Of a stretch of DNA of 64,000 nucleotides, positions 1 through 8,525 are shown one piece after another. Positions within the stretch are counted from its first letter, which is position 1; every line of letters begins with the position of its first letter. Source of the stretch: Microbispora sp. H13382 (GTDB lineage Bacteria; Actinomycetota; Actinomycetes; Streptosporangiales; Streptosporangiaceae); contig NZ_JABBXA010000017.1 in NCBI RefSeq assembly GCF_014161445.1, forward strand, positions 62,001-126,000, in the 5' to 3' direction. The translations under genes and the position numbers were made by a program. The notes beneath the pieces are model-generated. The model was not told where the DNA came from. It did no database searches and was given only the letters and a program-made list of their open reading frames with translations.

Positions 1-636
1 GGTTCCCGAGGTGGTGATCCGCCCGATCTTGTTGCCGATCGTCTCGACGAACCACAGGGCGCCGTCGGGACCCGCCGTGATGCCCCAGGGGTAGGACCCC
101 GCGTTGGGCAGCGCGTATTCCGTGATGACACCGGATGTGGTGATCCGTCCGATCTTGTCGCCGGTCGCCTCGGTGAACCACAGGGCGCCGTCCGGCCCGG
201 TGGTGATGTGCCCCGGCTCGGCGTCGTCGGTCGGCACGGCGAACTCGGTGAAGTCGCCGCCGGTGGTGACGCGTCCGATGTTGCCGGCGTAGTTCTCCGT
301 GAACCACAGCGCGCCGTCGGGACCCGAGGTGATGCCGACGGGCCCGGATGTATGGGTCGGAGTGTCCATTTCCGAGACCGTGGGGAACCGCGCCGCGTCG
401 CCGGAGCCGGACGACCCGGCGAGCGGGCGCGGCCGGTGGACGGGACACCGCATGTGCCGGTGCTCCGGCATCCGCTTCAGCTTCTGGCAGATCCGCACCC
501 AGGGCGGCGGGGGTTTGGGACGCTCGCCCGGTGCGGTGGCGCCGGCGGGCAGACCGGTGAACAGGGGCGCGGCCGTCGCCAGGGCCAGCGCCATCGCCGT
601 GAGCGGGCGGCGGAGGTGTCGTGAGAAGCGTGGCAT
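1..636 (-). CDS. Secreted Vgb-like beta-propeller protein (3' end outside window)
   Basis: The gene reads from an ATG at 636 to the window edge, giving 212 residues with no stop, so its C-terminus lies outside. Residues 1-35 form a signal peptide (Arg-rich start, Ala/Leu core, AGATA cleavage area). A Cys- and Pro-rich stretch follows, then three near-identical blade repeats from about residues 101, 144 and 186, each with GPDGALWF followed by IGRITT-type strands. This pattern is typical of the virginiamycin B lyase/streptogramin lyase-like propeller family. The part holding the Vgb catalytic histidines is not in view, so lyase activity cannot be claimed. A secreted ligand-binding propeller is equally possible. 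A second ATG at 641 is in another frame. Confidence 0.75.
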   Translation of the reverse strand, partial: MPRFSRHLRRPLTAMALALATAAPLFTGLPAGATAPGERPKPPPPWVRICQKLKRMPEHRHMRCPVHRPRPLAGSSGSGDAARFPTVSEMDTPTHTSGPVGITSGPDGALWFTENYAGNIGRVTTGGDFTEFAVPTDDAEPGHITTGPDGALWFTEATGDKIGRITTSGVITEYALPNAGSYPWGITAGPDGALWFVETIGNKIGRITTSGT

Positions 637-797
637 GGCATCCCTTCGGCTGAGAAGCGACATGAGAAACCGGGCCGGAAGCCGCGCCCCCGGCCCGGCG
701 GGCCTCACTATCGCCGACCCGCCCGACCGGCCGTCGATCCGCCGCGTCCGTGGCGGGTCACGAGACCCCCAACTCCTGTACGGAGCGGAGACGACGG

Positions 798-1376
798 TCA
801 GGCGACCGAGTGCGTGATGGTCCCGGTGTAGACGCCGGCGGCGGCGTTGGACGGGATGGTGATGACCAGGGTGGGCTGCCAGCTCGTCGACATCGGCGTG
901 GCCTGCTTGCGCCCGCTGAACGCGGTGACCGGCGAGGTGAGGGCCACCCGGCTGGCCGCGGTGGGCTGACCGGGGTTGCGGGTGCCCACTCCCGACGACG
1001 CGGTGACCGGTCCCGACCAGTAGGAGACGTTCGCCGTCGTGATCGTCTGCGTGGGCGTGCCGCTGCCGGTGGTGAAGTTCGTGGCGGACACGGTCGCCGT
1101 CCACGGAGGGATTCCCGTCCTGGAGTCGGCCACGGTCACCGTGCCCATGGAAGCGCTCAGCGTGCCGCCCTGCGCGACGCTGCCGAGGTTCACCGAGCCG
1201 GGCACGGTGATCGTCAGCGGGTCGGCCCGCAGGGGGACCAGCGCCGTTCCCGTGTCGGCCTGCGCCGCCGGCGCGAGGCCGGGCACGGCGAACAGCGAGG
1301 TGGGCAGCGCGACCGGCGCAGCGATCGACGCGGCCAGCGTCACCGCCACGATCGCGCCCACACCGACCTGCCGCAT
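798..1376 (-). CDS. Secreted WxL-like domain protein
   Basis: 192 residues from the ATG at 1376. A signal peptide of about 35 residues ends near PAAQA. The mature part is a beta-rich domain with LTITVPGSVNLG, a LGxVTVxDxR-type segment, the aromatic segment WTATVSATNF, YWSGP and a C-terminal AGVYTGTITHSVA. This resembles a degenerate WxL cell-surface domain (WTA in place of WxL). It is a clear paralog of the gene starting at 1652: both share the DSR/DQR turn, YWSGP, the PGQP motif and the HSVA end. The two are divergent across 275 bp. By analogy with WxL operons the protein may attach non-covalently to the wall; this is inference. Confidence 0.7.
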   Translation of the reverse strand: MRQVGVGAIVAVTLAASIAAPVALPTSLFAVPGLAPAAQADTGTALVPLRADPLTITVPGSVNLGSVAQGGTLSASMGTVTVADSRTGIPPWTATVSATNFTTGSGTPTQTITTANVSYWSGPVTASSGVGTRNPGQPTAASRVALTSPVTAFSGRKQATPMSTSWQPTLVITIPSNAAAGVYTGTITHSVA

Positions 1377-1651
1377 GTCTGGCCTTCCTCGTCGCCGTGC
1401 CGTCGGTCCGCCGCGCGGCCGATCTCTCCTGTGAACGACCCACGGCAGGTTAGGGCACCGGGGTGGCTCCAGGCCGCCGCCACGCCGGGAGCAGCCGTGA
1501 CCGTGGAGATCGGGCCCCACGTCTCCGTCCGTCGTCATCTGATCACAAAGGGTCTCCAGACGCCGGCCTCGCGACCGTGTCGTACGCCCAGGACCGGCCA
1601 GGATGTCACCGACCGAGGCTCGAAACAGCGCATCGACGGGGGAGATCGGCT

Positions 1652-2242
1652 GTGTGTAAGAGGAATGTCGCCGCGCCGTCGGCGATCGCGGCGGCGCTGG
1701 CGCTGTCGGCCGCGCTGACCGTGGCGTCGACGGCGACGCCCGCCGGAGCGGGCACCTGTCCCGCATCCACGACCTGTCCCACGACCGTCACCTTCACCGT
1801 CAACGCCCCCGACGGCCTGACGATCACCGTGCCCGACGGTCCCGCGAACATCGGCGCCAACGTGCCGGGGAACCAGATCAGCGGTCAACTCGGCCTGGTC
1901 ACGGTGTCCGACCAGCGCGCCACGCTCACCGCGACCTGGGTGGCCACGGCGTCCGCGACCAGTTTCACCACCGGCGGTGGCGGCGCGGCCGAGACCATTC
2001 CCAACACCGCCGTCTCCTACTGGTCGGGCCCGGCGACGGGCACGACCGGCACCGGCACCTTCGTGCCGGGGCAGCCCAACGCGGCGGCGGCCGTGACGCT
2101 GGACGTGCCGCGCACCGCCTTCAGCAAAACGACCGGCGCGGGTGACAACTCGGCGACCTGGAACCCCACCATCGTGGTCAACGTCCCGCCCCAGGCGGTG
2201 GCGGGCCTCTACACCGGCACGGTGGATCACTCCGTTGCCTGA
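1652..2242 (+). CDS. Secreted WxL-like domain protein
   Basis: 196 residues. The GTG at 1652 is chosen because GGGGGAGA lies 7 bases upstream and a signal peptide follows directly (Ala-rich core, cleavage near PAGAG). The mature domain has LTITVPDGPANIG, GQLGLVTVSDQRA, WVATASATSF, YWSGP, PGQPNAAAAV and a terminal GLYTGTVDHSVA. It is a paralog of the divergent protein at 798-1376, with an extra CPASTTC cysteine pair at the mature N-terminus. Its stop overlaps the start of the DUF916-type gene, so the two are probably translationally coupled. No catalytic residues are apparent; a structural surface or adhesion role is likely. Confidence 0.7.
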   Translation: MCKRNVAAPSAIAAALALSAALTVASTATPAGAGTCPASTTCPTTVTFTVNAPDGLTITVPDGPANIGANVPGNQISGQLGLVTVSDQRATLTATWVATASATSFTTGGGGAAETIPNTAVSYWSGPATGTTGTGTFVPGQPNAAAAVTLDVPRTAFSKTTGAGDNSATWNPTIVVNVPPQAVAGLYTGTVDHSVA

Positions 2243-3257
2243 CCGTCTCACCCGCAGGGTCATCGCCTCCGGCCTGTTCGCGATCGTGCTGCACGCGGCG
2301 GTCGTCGCACCGGCGGCGGCCGCGGGCGACGCCGGCCGGCAGCGCGCGGAGAGGTTCGGCATCCGGCTGCTGGAGATTCCCGAGAACCGCCTGGACGATC
2401 CGCGCTCGCACGCGTTCATCGTCGACCACGTGAATCCCGGCACCACGTTCACCCGGCGTCTCGAGGTCTTCAGCACCTCGCCGGAGCGGCAGCACGTGAA
2501 CGTGTATCCCGCCGCGGCCCGGGTCGGCGACGAGGGCTTCACGTTCGCCCCCGCGCGCACCGGCAACGAGCTGACCTCCTGGATCACGCTGGACCGGTCG
2601 GCGGTGGACCTGCCGCCGCGCGGCCGCGTCCCGGTGACGGCCACCGTCGCGGTGCCGGCCACGGCGGTCAAGGGCGAGCGGTACGCCGTCATCTGGGCGG
2701 AGATCTCCTCGGCCTCACCCGGTCCGGCGGGCAACGTGGCGCTCGTCAACCGGGTGGGCGTCCGCGCCTACCTGGACGTGGGCCCGGGCGGCGAACCGCC
2801 GACGAGCTTCCGGATCGGCGGGGTGACCGCCGGGCGCACCGTCGACGGGCAGCCGCGGCTCGTGGCCGAGGTCGGCAACACGGGGGAGCGGGCCGTCGAC
2901 CTGGAGGGCGAGGTGCGGCTGTCGGAGGGGCCGAGCGCGCTCAGCGCCGGGCCCTTCCGCGGCACCCGCGCCGTCACCCTGCCTCCCGGCGGCCACGGTC
3001 AGGTGACCGTGCTGCTGGGTCACGACCTGCCCGCGGGGCCCTGGCGGTTCCGGCTCACCCTGCGCAGCGGCCGCGTCAGCCGTACGGCCAGCGGGACGAT
3101 CACCTTCCCCACGGCCGGAGAACCCGCGGCGGCGGCGAACGACCCGAGCGTGCCGGCCCTCGTCGCCTGCGCCGCCGCGGCCGTCGCCGCCATGGTCCTC
3201 CTGGTCGTGAACCTGCGCCGGTTCCGCCGCCGCCCCCTGGACGGCGAAGCGGCCTGA
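2235..3257 (+). CDS. Membrane-anchored DUF916 (WxL-interacting) family protein
   Basis: 340 residues from a TTG at 2235, inside the end of the preceding gene (stop 2240-2242). A signal peptide is followed by a beta-sandwich with RLLEIPENRLDDPR, FTRRLEVFSTSPE, a SWITLD segment and an AVIWAEISS strand. A second domain follows, then one transmembrane helix near residues 300-322 and a basic RRFRRR tail. This is the layout of DUF916/WxL-interacting proteins, which anchor WxL proteins to the wall. The 8-bp overlap with a WxL-like gene supports a joint function. The family assignment is from remembered domain architecture and needs a profile search. Confidence 0.6.
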   Translation: MPDRLTRRVIASGLFAIVLHAAVVAPAAAAGDAGRQRAERFGIRLLEIPENRLDDPRSHAFIVDHVNPGTTFTRRLEVFSTSPERQHVNVYPAAARVGDEGFTFAPARTGNELTSWITLDRSAVDLPPRGRVPVTATVAVPATAVKGERYAVIWAEISSASPGPAGNVALVNRVGVRAYLDVGPGGEPPTSFRIGGVTAGRTVDGQPRLVAEVGNTGERAVDLEGEVRLSEGPSALSAGPFRGTRAVTLPPGGHGQVTVLLGHDLPAGPWRFRLTLRSGRVSRTASGTITFPTAGEPAAAANDPSVPALVACAAAAVAAMVLLVVNLRRFRRRPLDGEAA

Positions 3258-3306
3258 CCCGCCGCGCCGTGCCTCACGGCGGGGTGGACGGGGTGGACGC
3301 GGCGGG

Positions 3307-3669
3307 TCAGCGCCCCGCCAGGGCCTTCCGGACGGCGTCCAGGGCCTCCTCCTCGGAGGCCCCGAGCCGGCGGACCACGGCCGCGAACTCCTCGGCCGCC
3401 TCGCGCAGGTGCAGGAGGCCGCCCTCGGCGGCGAGGTCGGTGATCGTCGCCGTACGGCCCCGGCGCAGTTCCACCAGGCCCTCGTCGCGAAGCTGCTGGT
3501 AGCCGCGGAGCACGGTGTGCAGGTTGATGCCGAGCGCGGCGGCGACGGCGCGCGCCGAGGGCAGCTTGTCGCCGGGGACCGCCGCGCCCCTGGCGACCGC
3601 CGCGCGCACCGAGGCCGCCACCTGGTCGGCCAAGGGCTGGGCGGAGGACGGGTCGACGACGATCAGCAT
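3307..3669 (-). CDS. GntR-family (YtrA-like) transcriptional regulator
   Basis: 120 residues from the ATG at 3669. The N-terminal winged helix-turn-helix covers about residues 8-75 (DQVAASVRAAV, GDKLPSARAVAAALG, HTVLRGYQQLRDEGLVE). The short C-terminal helical tail lacks a FadR or UTRA ligand domain, which is the YtrA-type layout. The start overlaps the 3' end of the membrane-protein gene by 7 bases, so the two are translated from one message. YtrA regulators usually repress the operon they sit in. The inverted repeat at 4663-4694, just before the operon, is the obvious candidate operator. Confidence 0.88.
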   Translation of the reverse strand: MLIVVDPSSAQPLADQVAASVRAAVARGAAVPGDKLPSARAVAAALGINLHTVLRGYQQLRDEGLVELRRGRTATITDLAAEGGLLHLREAAEEFAAVVRRLGASEEEALDAVRKALAGR

Positions 3670-4649
3670 CCGGTGGTTCCCCGTGCCCGGGCGAGCGCCC
3701 CGTTCACCAGCGCCGCGGCCGTCTCCGCGTCCCGGGTCGAGTACAGGAACTCCCGGCCGTCGGTGAGCCGGAGGGCCAGCACGGGACCACGCCCGCTCAC
3801 GTATCCCCACCCCTTGCTGCCGCCGATCAGGCCGCCGGGGCCCGTTCCGGATCCCCTCGACCGCACCGCGGCAAACAGTACCGCGTCGTACGGCAGGGCC
3901 CGCCGCAGGCCGCCGAGCCAGGGCAGGCTCACCTCCACGCCCCGGCCGTCGACGCGGAGCCGGGTGCGCGTCTGAAGGACCAGGAAGACCCCGAGGAGCG
4001 CCGCCATCGTGGGGGGTTGCCAAGAGGACGAGAAGTGAGGGGCCCAGAACCAGGCCAGGGCGAGGAGGGCCGCGCCCTGAAGCAGCGGAGCGCGGTGCCA
4101 GGTGGACACCGCGTAGACGGCCCGCTGGGCCGGCGTGAGCTGCAGCAGGGGCACTCCCGGGGGCGGTGCGGTGTGCGCCCAGGGCGCGGGCGGCAGGGGA
4201 CCCGACAGCCACCAGCCCGCGGCGCCTCCGAGAATGGTGGCCACGATTTCGGCCGGTACCTTCCACGACGGCGGGGTCGCGGGCCCCGCGGCATCGATCA
4301 GCGTCGTTATCGCGACACCGTTCCCCGTCGCGGCCGAAACGCCCATGGCGACGGAGCACGCGGCCATCCAGCGCTGCAGCTCGGGCCAGCGCCAGTACTG
4401 CGCGAACCCCACGAGGAGCGCCACCTCGATGACCCCTGTGTATTGGGCGACCAAGCTCAGCCAGTCATCCCAATCAGGTGCCCATCGCGGTTCCCAGCCG
4501 GAGACGTAGGCCCGGTCGGGCAGCCGGTCCCGGAAGACGGCATAGAGCAGCAGGAGACCGAGGAGGGCGAGAACTGGTGGCGCGAGGGTCAGGACCAGGC
4601 GGCGCGGCCGGCCGGGTCGCCCGGTGTCGTACTGAGGGGGGTAGTACAC
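3663..4649 (-). CDS. DUF1648-like multi-pass membrane protein
   Basis: 328 residues from a GTG at 4649, preceded by GGAGGTGG at a good distance. About six hydrophobic segments are visible. The first is followed by FRDRLPDRAYVSGW, which resembles the start of DUF1648 domains. The C-terminal third is soluble and PH-like (DGREFLYSTRDAETAAALVNGAL). The gene is first in a two-gene operon with the GntR regulator. Such pairs are common in actinobacteria and are often linked to envelope stress or antibiotic response, but function is not known here. Confidence 0.75.
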   Translation of the reverse strand: MYYPPQYDTGRPGRPRRLVLTLAPPVLALLGLLLLYAVFRDRLPDRAYVSGWEPRWAPDWDDWLSLVAQYTGVIEVALLVGFAQYWRWPELQRWMAACSVAMGVSAATGNGVAITTLIDAAGPATPPSWKVPAEIVATILGGAAGWWLSGPLPPAPWAHTAPPPGVPLLQLTPAQRAVYAVSTWHRAPLLQGAALLALAWFWAPHFSSSWQPPTMAALLGVFLVLQTRTRLRVDGRGVEVSLPWLGGLRRALPYDAVLFAAVRSRGSGTGPGGLIGGSKGWGYVSGRGPVLALRLTDGREFLYSTRDAETAAALVNGALARARGTTGC

Positions 4650-4662
4650 GGGCCACCTCCAA

Positions 4663-4694
4663 CTGTTTGTATGTCACTATAACAATACGAACAG
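4663..4694. promoter_or_regulatory. Inverted repeat, candidate GntR operator
   Basis: CTGTTTGTATG at 4663-4673 is mirrored by AATACGAACAG at 4684-4694: 9 of 11 positions match across a 10-base spacer. It lies 14 bases upstream of the GTG of the membrane-protein/GntR operon, in an AT-rich island within very GC-rich DNA. The GTAT/ATAC cores resemble YtrA-type operators. Position and symmetry are seen; regulator identity is inferred. Confidence 0.55.
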
Positions 4695-4877
4695 AAGGAG
4701 AGAAGGCCCGGCTCGCGCTCCTCGGCGGGGCTGCGTACGGTGAGGCGCACCGGCCCACGCGTCGCGGGCTCCGGCGGAGCTGAGGGGCTCGATCCGGTAA
4801 CGTCCGCGATCATTCGCGCGTCGATCGTGTGCGACGTGCCTAAAGTCACCGAAGTGTTCGCGTCTGTGGGGGAAAGT

Positions 4878-6359
4878 GTGGTTACGGGCGAGACGGTTCG
4901 GGCATCCGGCCGGGGCGCGGAGGCGCGCGCGAGGGACTGGCCCAGATGGACGCCGTTGCTCGCGGGGCTGCTGACCGCCTGCGTCGCCATCTCCGGCGCC
5001 ACGGCGTCGCTGTCGGGCGACGAGGTGGCCACCTACAGCGCCGCGGTGGCCCGGCCGCTGAGCGGCCTGTGGGAGCTCGTGCGGCACATCGACGGCCATT
5101 TCCTGCCCTACTACCTGCTCGTCCACGTGTGGTCGTTCTTCGGGGAGACCGAGTGGTGGCTGCGCCTGCCCTCGGCCCTGGCGGCCGGCGTGGCGGCCGG
5201 TTTCCTGGCCGACCTCGGCCGCAGGCTGGCCGGGCCGCGCGCCGGCGTGCTGGCCGCGGCGCTGTTCGCCGTCCTGCCGTCGGTGTCCTACCACGGCGCG
5301 AACGCCCGGCCGTACGCGTTCGCGGCGGCGGCGGCCGTCGTCTCCGCCTGGGCGTTGCACCGCGTGGCCGAGGCGCCCACCGGATCCCGGGTCCGCTGGT
5401 ACGCGGTGTCGGTGGCGCTGCTCGGCTGCACGCACCTGTTCTCCGTCCTGGTGCTCCCGGCCCAGTTCCTGGCCGCACTGCTCGCCCTGCCCCGGCGTAC
5501 GTTCCTGACCAGGATCGTCCCCGCGACGGCCGTGGGGTGCGTCCCCGTCGTCGTCCTCGCCCTGGTGGGATGGGGCGAGCGCCACGCGATCAGCTGGATC
5601 CAGCCGCACGGGCCCGACGTGCTGCTGAAGTTCCCCAAGCACGCGGCGGGCTCCGACCTCGCCGGGCCCGCGCTGTTCGCGCTCGCCGTCGTGGGGGTGG
5701 TGATCCTGCTGCGCAGGTCGGTCCCCTGGGGGGTGCTCGCCGCCGGCTGGCTGGTCCTTCCGCCGGTGCTGCTGCTCGCGATCGACGCGCTGGTGACCCC
5801 GGCCTACGTGGACCGCTACGTGTTCGTCGCGGCGCCCGCCCTGGCGCTGGCGGGAGCCGTGGCCCTGGCCTCGGTCCGCCTGGCCGCCCTTCCCGCCGCG
5901 CTGGTCGCCGTGCCCGTCGTCCTGGCCGTCGCGCTGCTGGGACTTCCCGCGCAGGCCGACTACCGGCAGCGCAACGGCCACTACGACGACTTCCCCGGCG
6001 CGGTCGGCGTGATCCGGGCGCGGGAACGCCCCGGCGACGCCATCGTGTACGGCCAGAGCCGGCTGCGCACCGGCTTCGTCTACTACGGCCGCGCGGGCCT
6101 GCCCGACGACGTGCTGCTCAGGGGGCAGGGCCCGGCCTTCGAGTACGCCGAGCGCGGCGACCTCGCCGAGGCCCTCGCCGGACGCCGCCGCGTCTGGGTG
6201 GTCTGGCGGGGGACCAAGCAGTCCGGCCTGACGGGCAAGAAGATCCCTCGGGTGGCCGCCGTCCGCGCGGCCGGATACCGCCTCGCGACGGCCTGGCACT
6301 CCGCGGAGCTGCCGGGCCTCACGGTCGCACTCTTCGAGCGCCCGCGCGGCAACGGGTAG
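4878..6359 (+). CDS. GT-C fold (PMT/GT39-like) membrane glycosyltransferase
   Basis: About 493 residues. The GTG at 4878 follows GGGGGAAA; a GTG at 4866 in the same frame is an alternative. Roughly ten hydrophobic helices are present. The first extracytoplasmic loop has the acidic GT-C motif LSGDEVATY followed by HIDGHFLPYYLL, typical of polyprenyl-phosphate-sugar-dependent mannosyl- or arabinosyltransferases. A soluble C-terminal part carries DDFPGAVGVIRARERPGDAI. It probably transfers a sugar from a lipid carrier to a glycan or protein outside the membrane. It is first in a run of envelope glycan genes; acceptor and sugar cannot be told. Confidence 0.78.
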   Translation: MVTGETVRASGRGAEARARDWPRWTPLLAGLLTACVAISGATASLSGDEVATYSAAVARPLSGLWELVRHIDGHFLPYYLLVHVWSFFGETEWWLRLPSALAAGVAAGFLADLGRRLAGPRAGVLAAALFAVLPSVSYHGANARPYAFAAAAAVVSAWALHRVAEAPTGSRVRWYAVSVALLGCTHLFSVLVLPAQFLAALLALPRRTFLTRIVPATAVGCVPVVVLALVGWGERHAISWIQPHGPDVLLKFPKHAAGSDLAGPALFALAVVGVVILLRRSVPWGVLAAGWLVLPPVLLLAIDALVTPAYVDRYVFVAAPALALAGAVALASVRLAALPAALVAVPVVLAVALLGLPAQADYRQRNGHYDDFPGAVGVIRARERPGDAIVYGQSRLRTGFVYYGRAGLPDDVLLRGQGPAFEYAERGDLAEALAGRRRVWVVWRGTKQSGLTGKKIPRVAAVRAAGYRLATAWHSAELPGLTVALFERPRGNG

Positions 6360-6398
6360 CGGCAAAATCTCTGCCATCTGCAAGTAAAGTTTCCCTCT

Positions 6399-7289
6399 AT
6401 GCGACTTACGGTGAAGAGACTCGTACCGGCCTGTCTCGTCGCCGCGGCGTCGGTCGCGGGGCTCCAGCATCCGGCCGCCGCGACGGCCCGCGAGACCGTC
6501 ACCGCGCACGCGGCGGCCCCACAGCCGGAGACGGCGCACGCGGCGCAGCGTGAGGCGCGTGCGGCCGGGGTGCCGACCGTGGTCCTCACCTTCGACGACG
6601 GCACGGCCGACCACCTCGCCGCAGCCAGGACGTTGGGAAAGCGCGGTCTCAAGGGCACCTTCTACGTCAACAGCGCGCGGCTCGGCGGCCGCGGTTATCT
6701 GAGCGTCGCCGCGCTGCGGACCATCGCCCGCGAGGGCCACGAGATCGGCGGCCACACCCTCGACCACCCGCATCTGTCGGAGCAGTTCGAGGCCGTGCAG
6801 CAGACGGAGATCTGCGACGACAGGCGGGCGCTGCTGAAGCTGGGCTTCGACGTGCGGTCGTTCGCCTATCCGTTCGGCGACTTCGACGACGCCACCAAGC
6901 TGCTGGCGATGCGCTGCGGCTACACGACCGCGCGCGGCATCAACGGCCTGTACCGGCCCGACAGCTGCCGATCCTGCCCCGTCACCGAGAAGATCCCGCC
7001 CGCGGATCTCGCCAACGTGCGCGCCACGAGCCAGACCGGCCTGCCGCGTACGGCCCGCACGCTGCGGGAGTTCGTCACCCGCGCCCAGCGGCAGGGCGGC
7101 CGCGGTCTGGTGGTCTTCGTGTTCCACGAGATCAAGGACGACCGCCGGGACAGGTACGCGACGGCGCCCAAGGAGTTCGCCGCCTTCGTCGACTGGGTGG
7201 CCAAGCAGCGGAAGGCCAAGACGATCGACGTGAAGACGCTGGGCGACGTCGTCGGCGGGCGTGTGTGGCCCGTCCCCGACGAGATGTGA
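6399..7289 (+). CDS. Secreted polysaccharide deacetylase (NodB/CE4)
   Basis: 296 residues with a signal peptide (cleavage near residue 28). The NodB domain starts with TFDDG (Asp66-Asp67), then GTFYVN, and the metal site GHTLDHPHL with His119 and His123. SFAYPFGDFDD follows as motif 3. The late VFVFHEI gives the terminal His region. These are the CE4 catalytic and zinc residues, so the enzyme probably removes N- or O-acetyl groups from a wall or exported polysaccharide. It lies 39 bp after the GT-C gene. No strong ribosome-binding site is visible. Confidence 0.88.
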   Translation: MRLTVKRLVPACLVAAASVAGLQHPAAATARETVTAHAAAPQPETAHAAQREARAAGVPTVVLTFDDGTADHLAAARTLGKRGLKGTFYVNSARLGGRGYLSVAALRTIAREGHEIGGHTLDHPHLSEQFEAVQQTEICDDRRALLKLGFDVRSFAYPFGDFDDATKLLAMRCGYTTARGINGLYRPDSCRSCPVTEKIPPADLANVRATSQTGLPRTARTLREFVTRAQRQGGRGLVVFVFHEIKDDRRDRYATAPKEFAAFVDWVAKQRKAKTIDVKTLGDVVGGRVWPVPDEM

Positions 7290-7409
7290 TCCCTGCCGTC
7301 GCGCCGGGTCACGGAGAGTCGTCAGGTTGACCGCGGCGGTCACAGGAATTCACAAGGTTCGGCTGATAGAAGTTCACCAGCCTGCAAACGGACGCGCGGG
7401 AGGAACGCC

Positions 7410-8525
7410 GTGACGGTGACGACGGACATGTGCTCGCCGTACGGCTTCACGCGCCGTCCCACCGAGGAGATCGCCACGCTGTCCTGGAGCGACGGCCGGT
7501 GGACGATCGGGGGCCGGCCGCTCGCCGTCCCGCTCGAGGCCGCCGACGTCGCCCCCCTCCGGCCGCTGCGCGGGCTGCGGGTGGAGTGGCCGGTCGAGCC
7601 CGCTGCCGAGGCGATCGGCCCGGTCGCCCGCCTGGCCGCCGCGGGGGTGCCGCTCACCTGCGAAGACGCGCCGAGGTGGGCGCGTGAGGCCGATCCGGTG
7701 CTCGCCCGCCTGGCCGCCGCCTGGACCCCCGAGGCCGACGACGGCAGGCCCGAGTCGGTGGCCGACCTGCGCCGGGAGGAGCACAGCGTGCGCCTGCGCA
7801 GGCACGCGCTGCGGGCCGCGGGCGTCGGCACGGCCCTCGCCCCGGTGACCGTCGTCATGGCCACGAGGCGGCCCCACTACGTCGGCGACGCGCTGCGGCA
7901 GGTCGCCCGCCAGCGCGGGGTGGATCTCGAGGTCGTCGTCGCGCTGCACGGCTTCGCGGCCGAGCGGGTACGGCAGGCCGTCGAGGAGTTCCCCCGTCCC
8001 ATCACGGTGATCGAGGCCGAGCCCGACGCGCCGCTCGGGACCGTGCTCAACCGCGCGGCGGCGCGGGCGTCCACCGGCATCGTCGCCAAATGGGACGACG
8101 ACGACTGGTACGGCCCCGAGCACCTCGCCGACCTGCTGCTGGCCATGGCCTACTCAGGGGCGGAGCTGGTCGGGACCGCGCCGGAGTTCTTCTATCTCCA
8201 GCCCCTCCACGCGACGATCCGCCGCGTCGACTACGGCAGCGAGATGTGGGCCGACCACGTCGCGGGCGGCACGATCCTGCTCGGCCGCGAGCTCTTCGAG
8301 GAGGTCGGCGGCTTCGGGCCGGTGAACCGCGGGGAGGACGCGCACCTCCTGCGCGCGGTCGACGCGGCCGGGGGGCGCGTCTACCGCACCCACGGCCTGG
8401 GCTACGTGCTGCGGCGGTCCGTCAGCGCCGACCACACCTGGAACCTTCCCCTCGCCCACTTCCTGCGAGTCGCGGCGAACCAATGGCGCGGCTTTCGCCC
8501 GAGTGTGATTCTGGAAGCACCATGA
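7410..8525 (+). CDS. GT2 glycosyltransferase with N-terminal extension
   Basis: 371 residues from a GTG at 7410 preceded by GGGAGGAA. Residues 1-145 form an unrecognised domain. The GT-A domain follows: PVTVVMATRRPHYVGDALRQ, then the nucleotide/metal motif VAKWDDDDWYGPEHL, and a late NRGEDAHLLRAV acceptor-side motif. It is cytoplasmic with no transmembrane segment. Its stop overlaps the next GT2 gene by ATGA, so both are expected to act together, probably on a surface glycan. Confidence 0.85.
   Translation: MTVTTDMCSPYGFTRRPTEEIATLSWSDGRWTIGGRPLAVPLEAADVAPLRPLRGLRVEWPVEPAAEAIGPVARLAAAGVPLTCEDAPRWAREADPVLARLAAAWTPEADDGRPESVADLRREEHSVRLRRHALRAAGVGTALAPVTVVMATRRPHYVGDALRQVARQRGVDLEVVVALHGFAAERVRQAVEEFPRPITVIEAEPDAPLGTVLNRAAARASTGIVAKWDDDDWYGPEHLADLLLAMAYSGAELVGTAPEFFYLQPLHATIRRVDYGSEMWADHVAGGTILLGRELFEEVGGFGPVNRGEDAHLLRAVDAAGGRVYRTHGLGYVLRRSVSADHTWNLPLAHFLRVAANQWRGFRPSVILEAP

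Noticed and set aside
4677-7343. 888-codon open frame on the minus strand
   Set aside because: It is opposite the GT-C and deacetylase genes, low complexity (Arg/Gly/His-rich), without a ribosome-binding site. Long antisense frames are expected in DNA this GC-rich.
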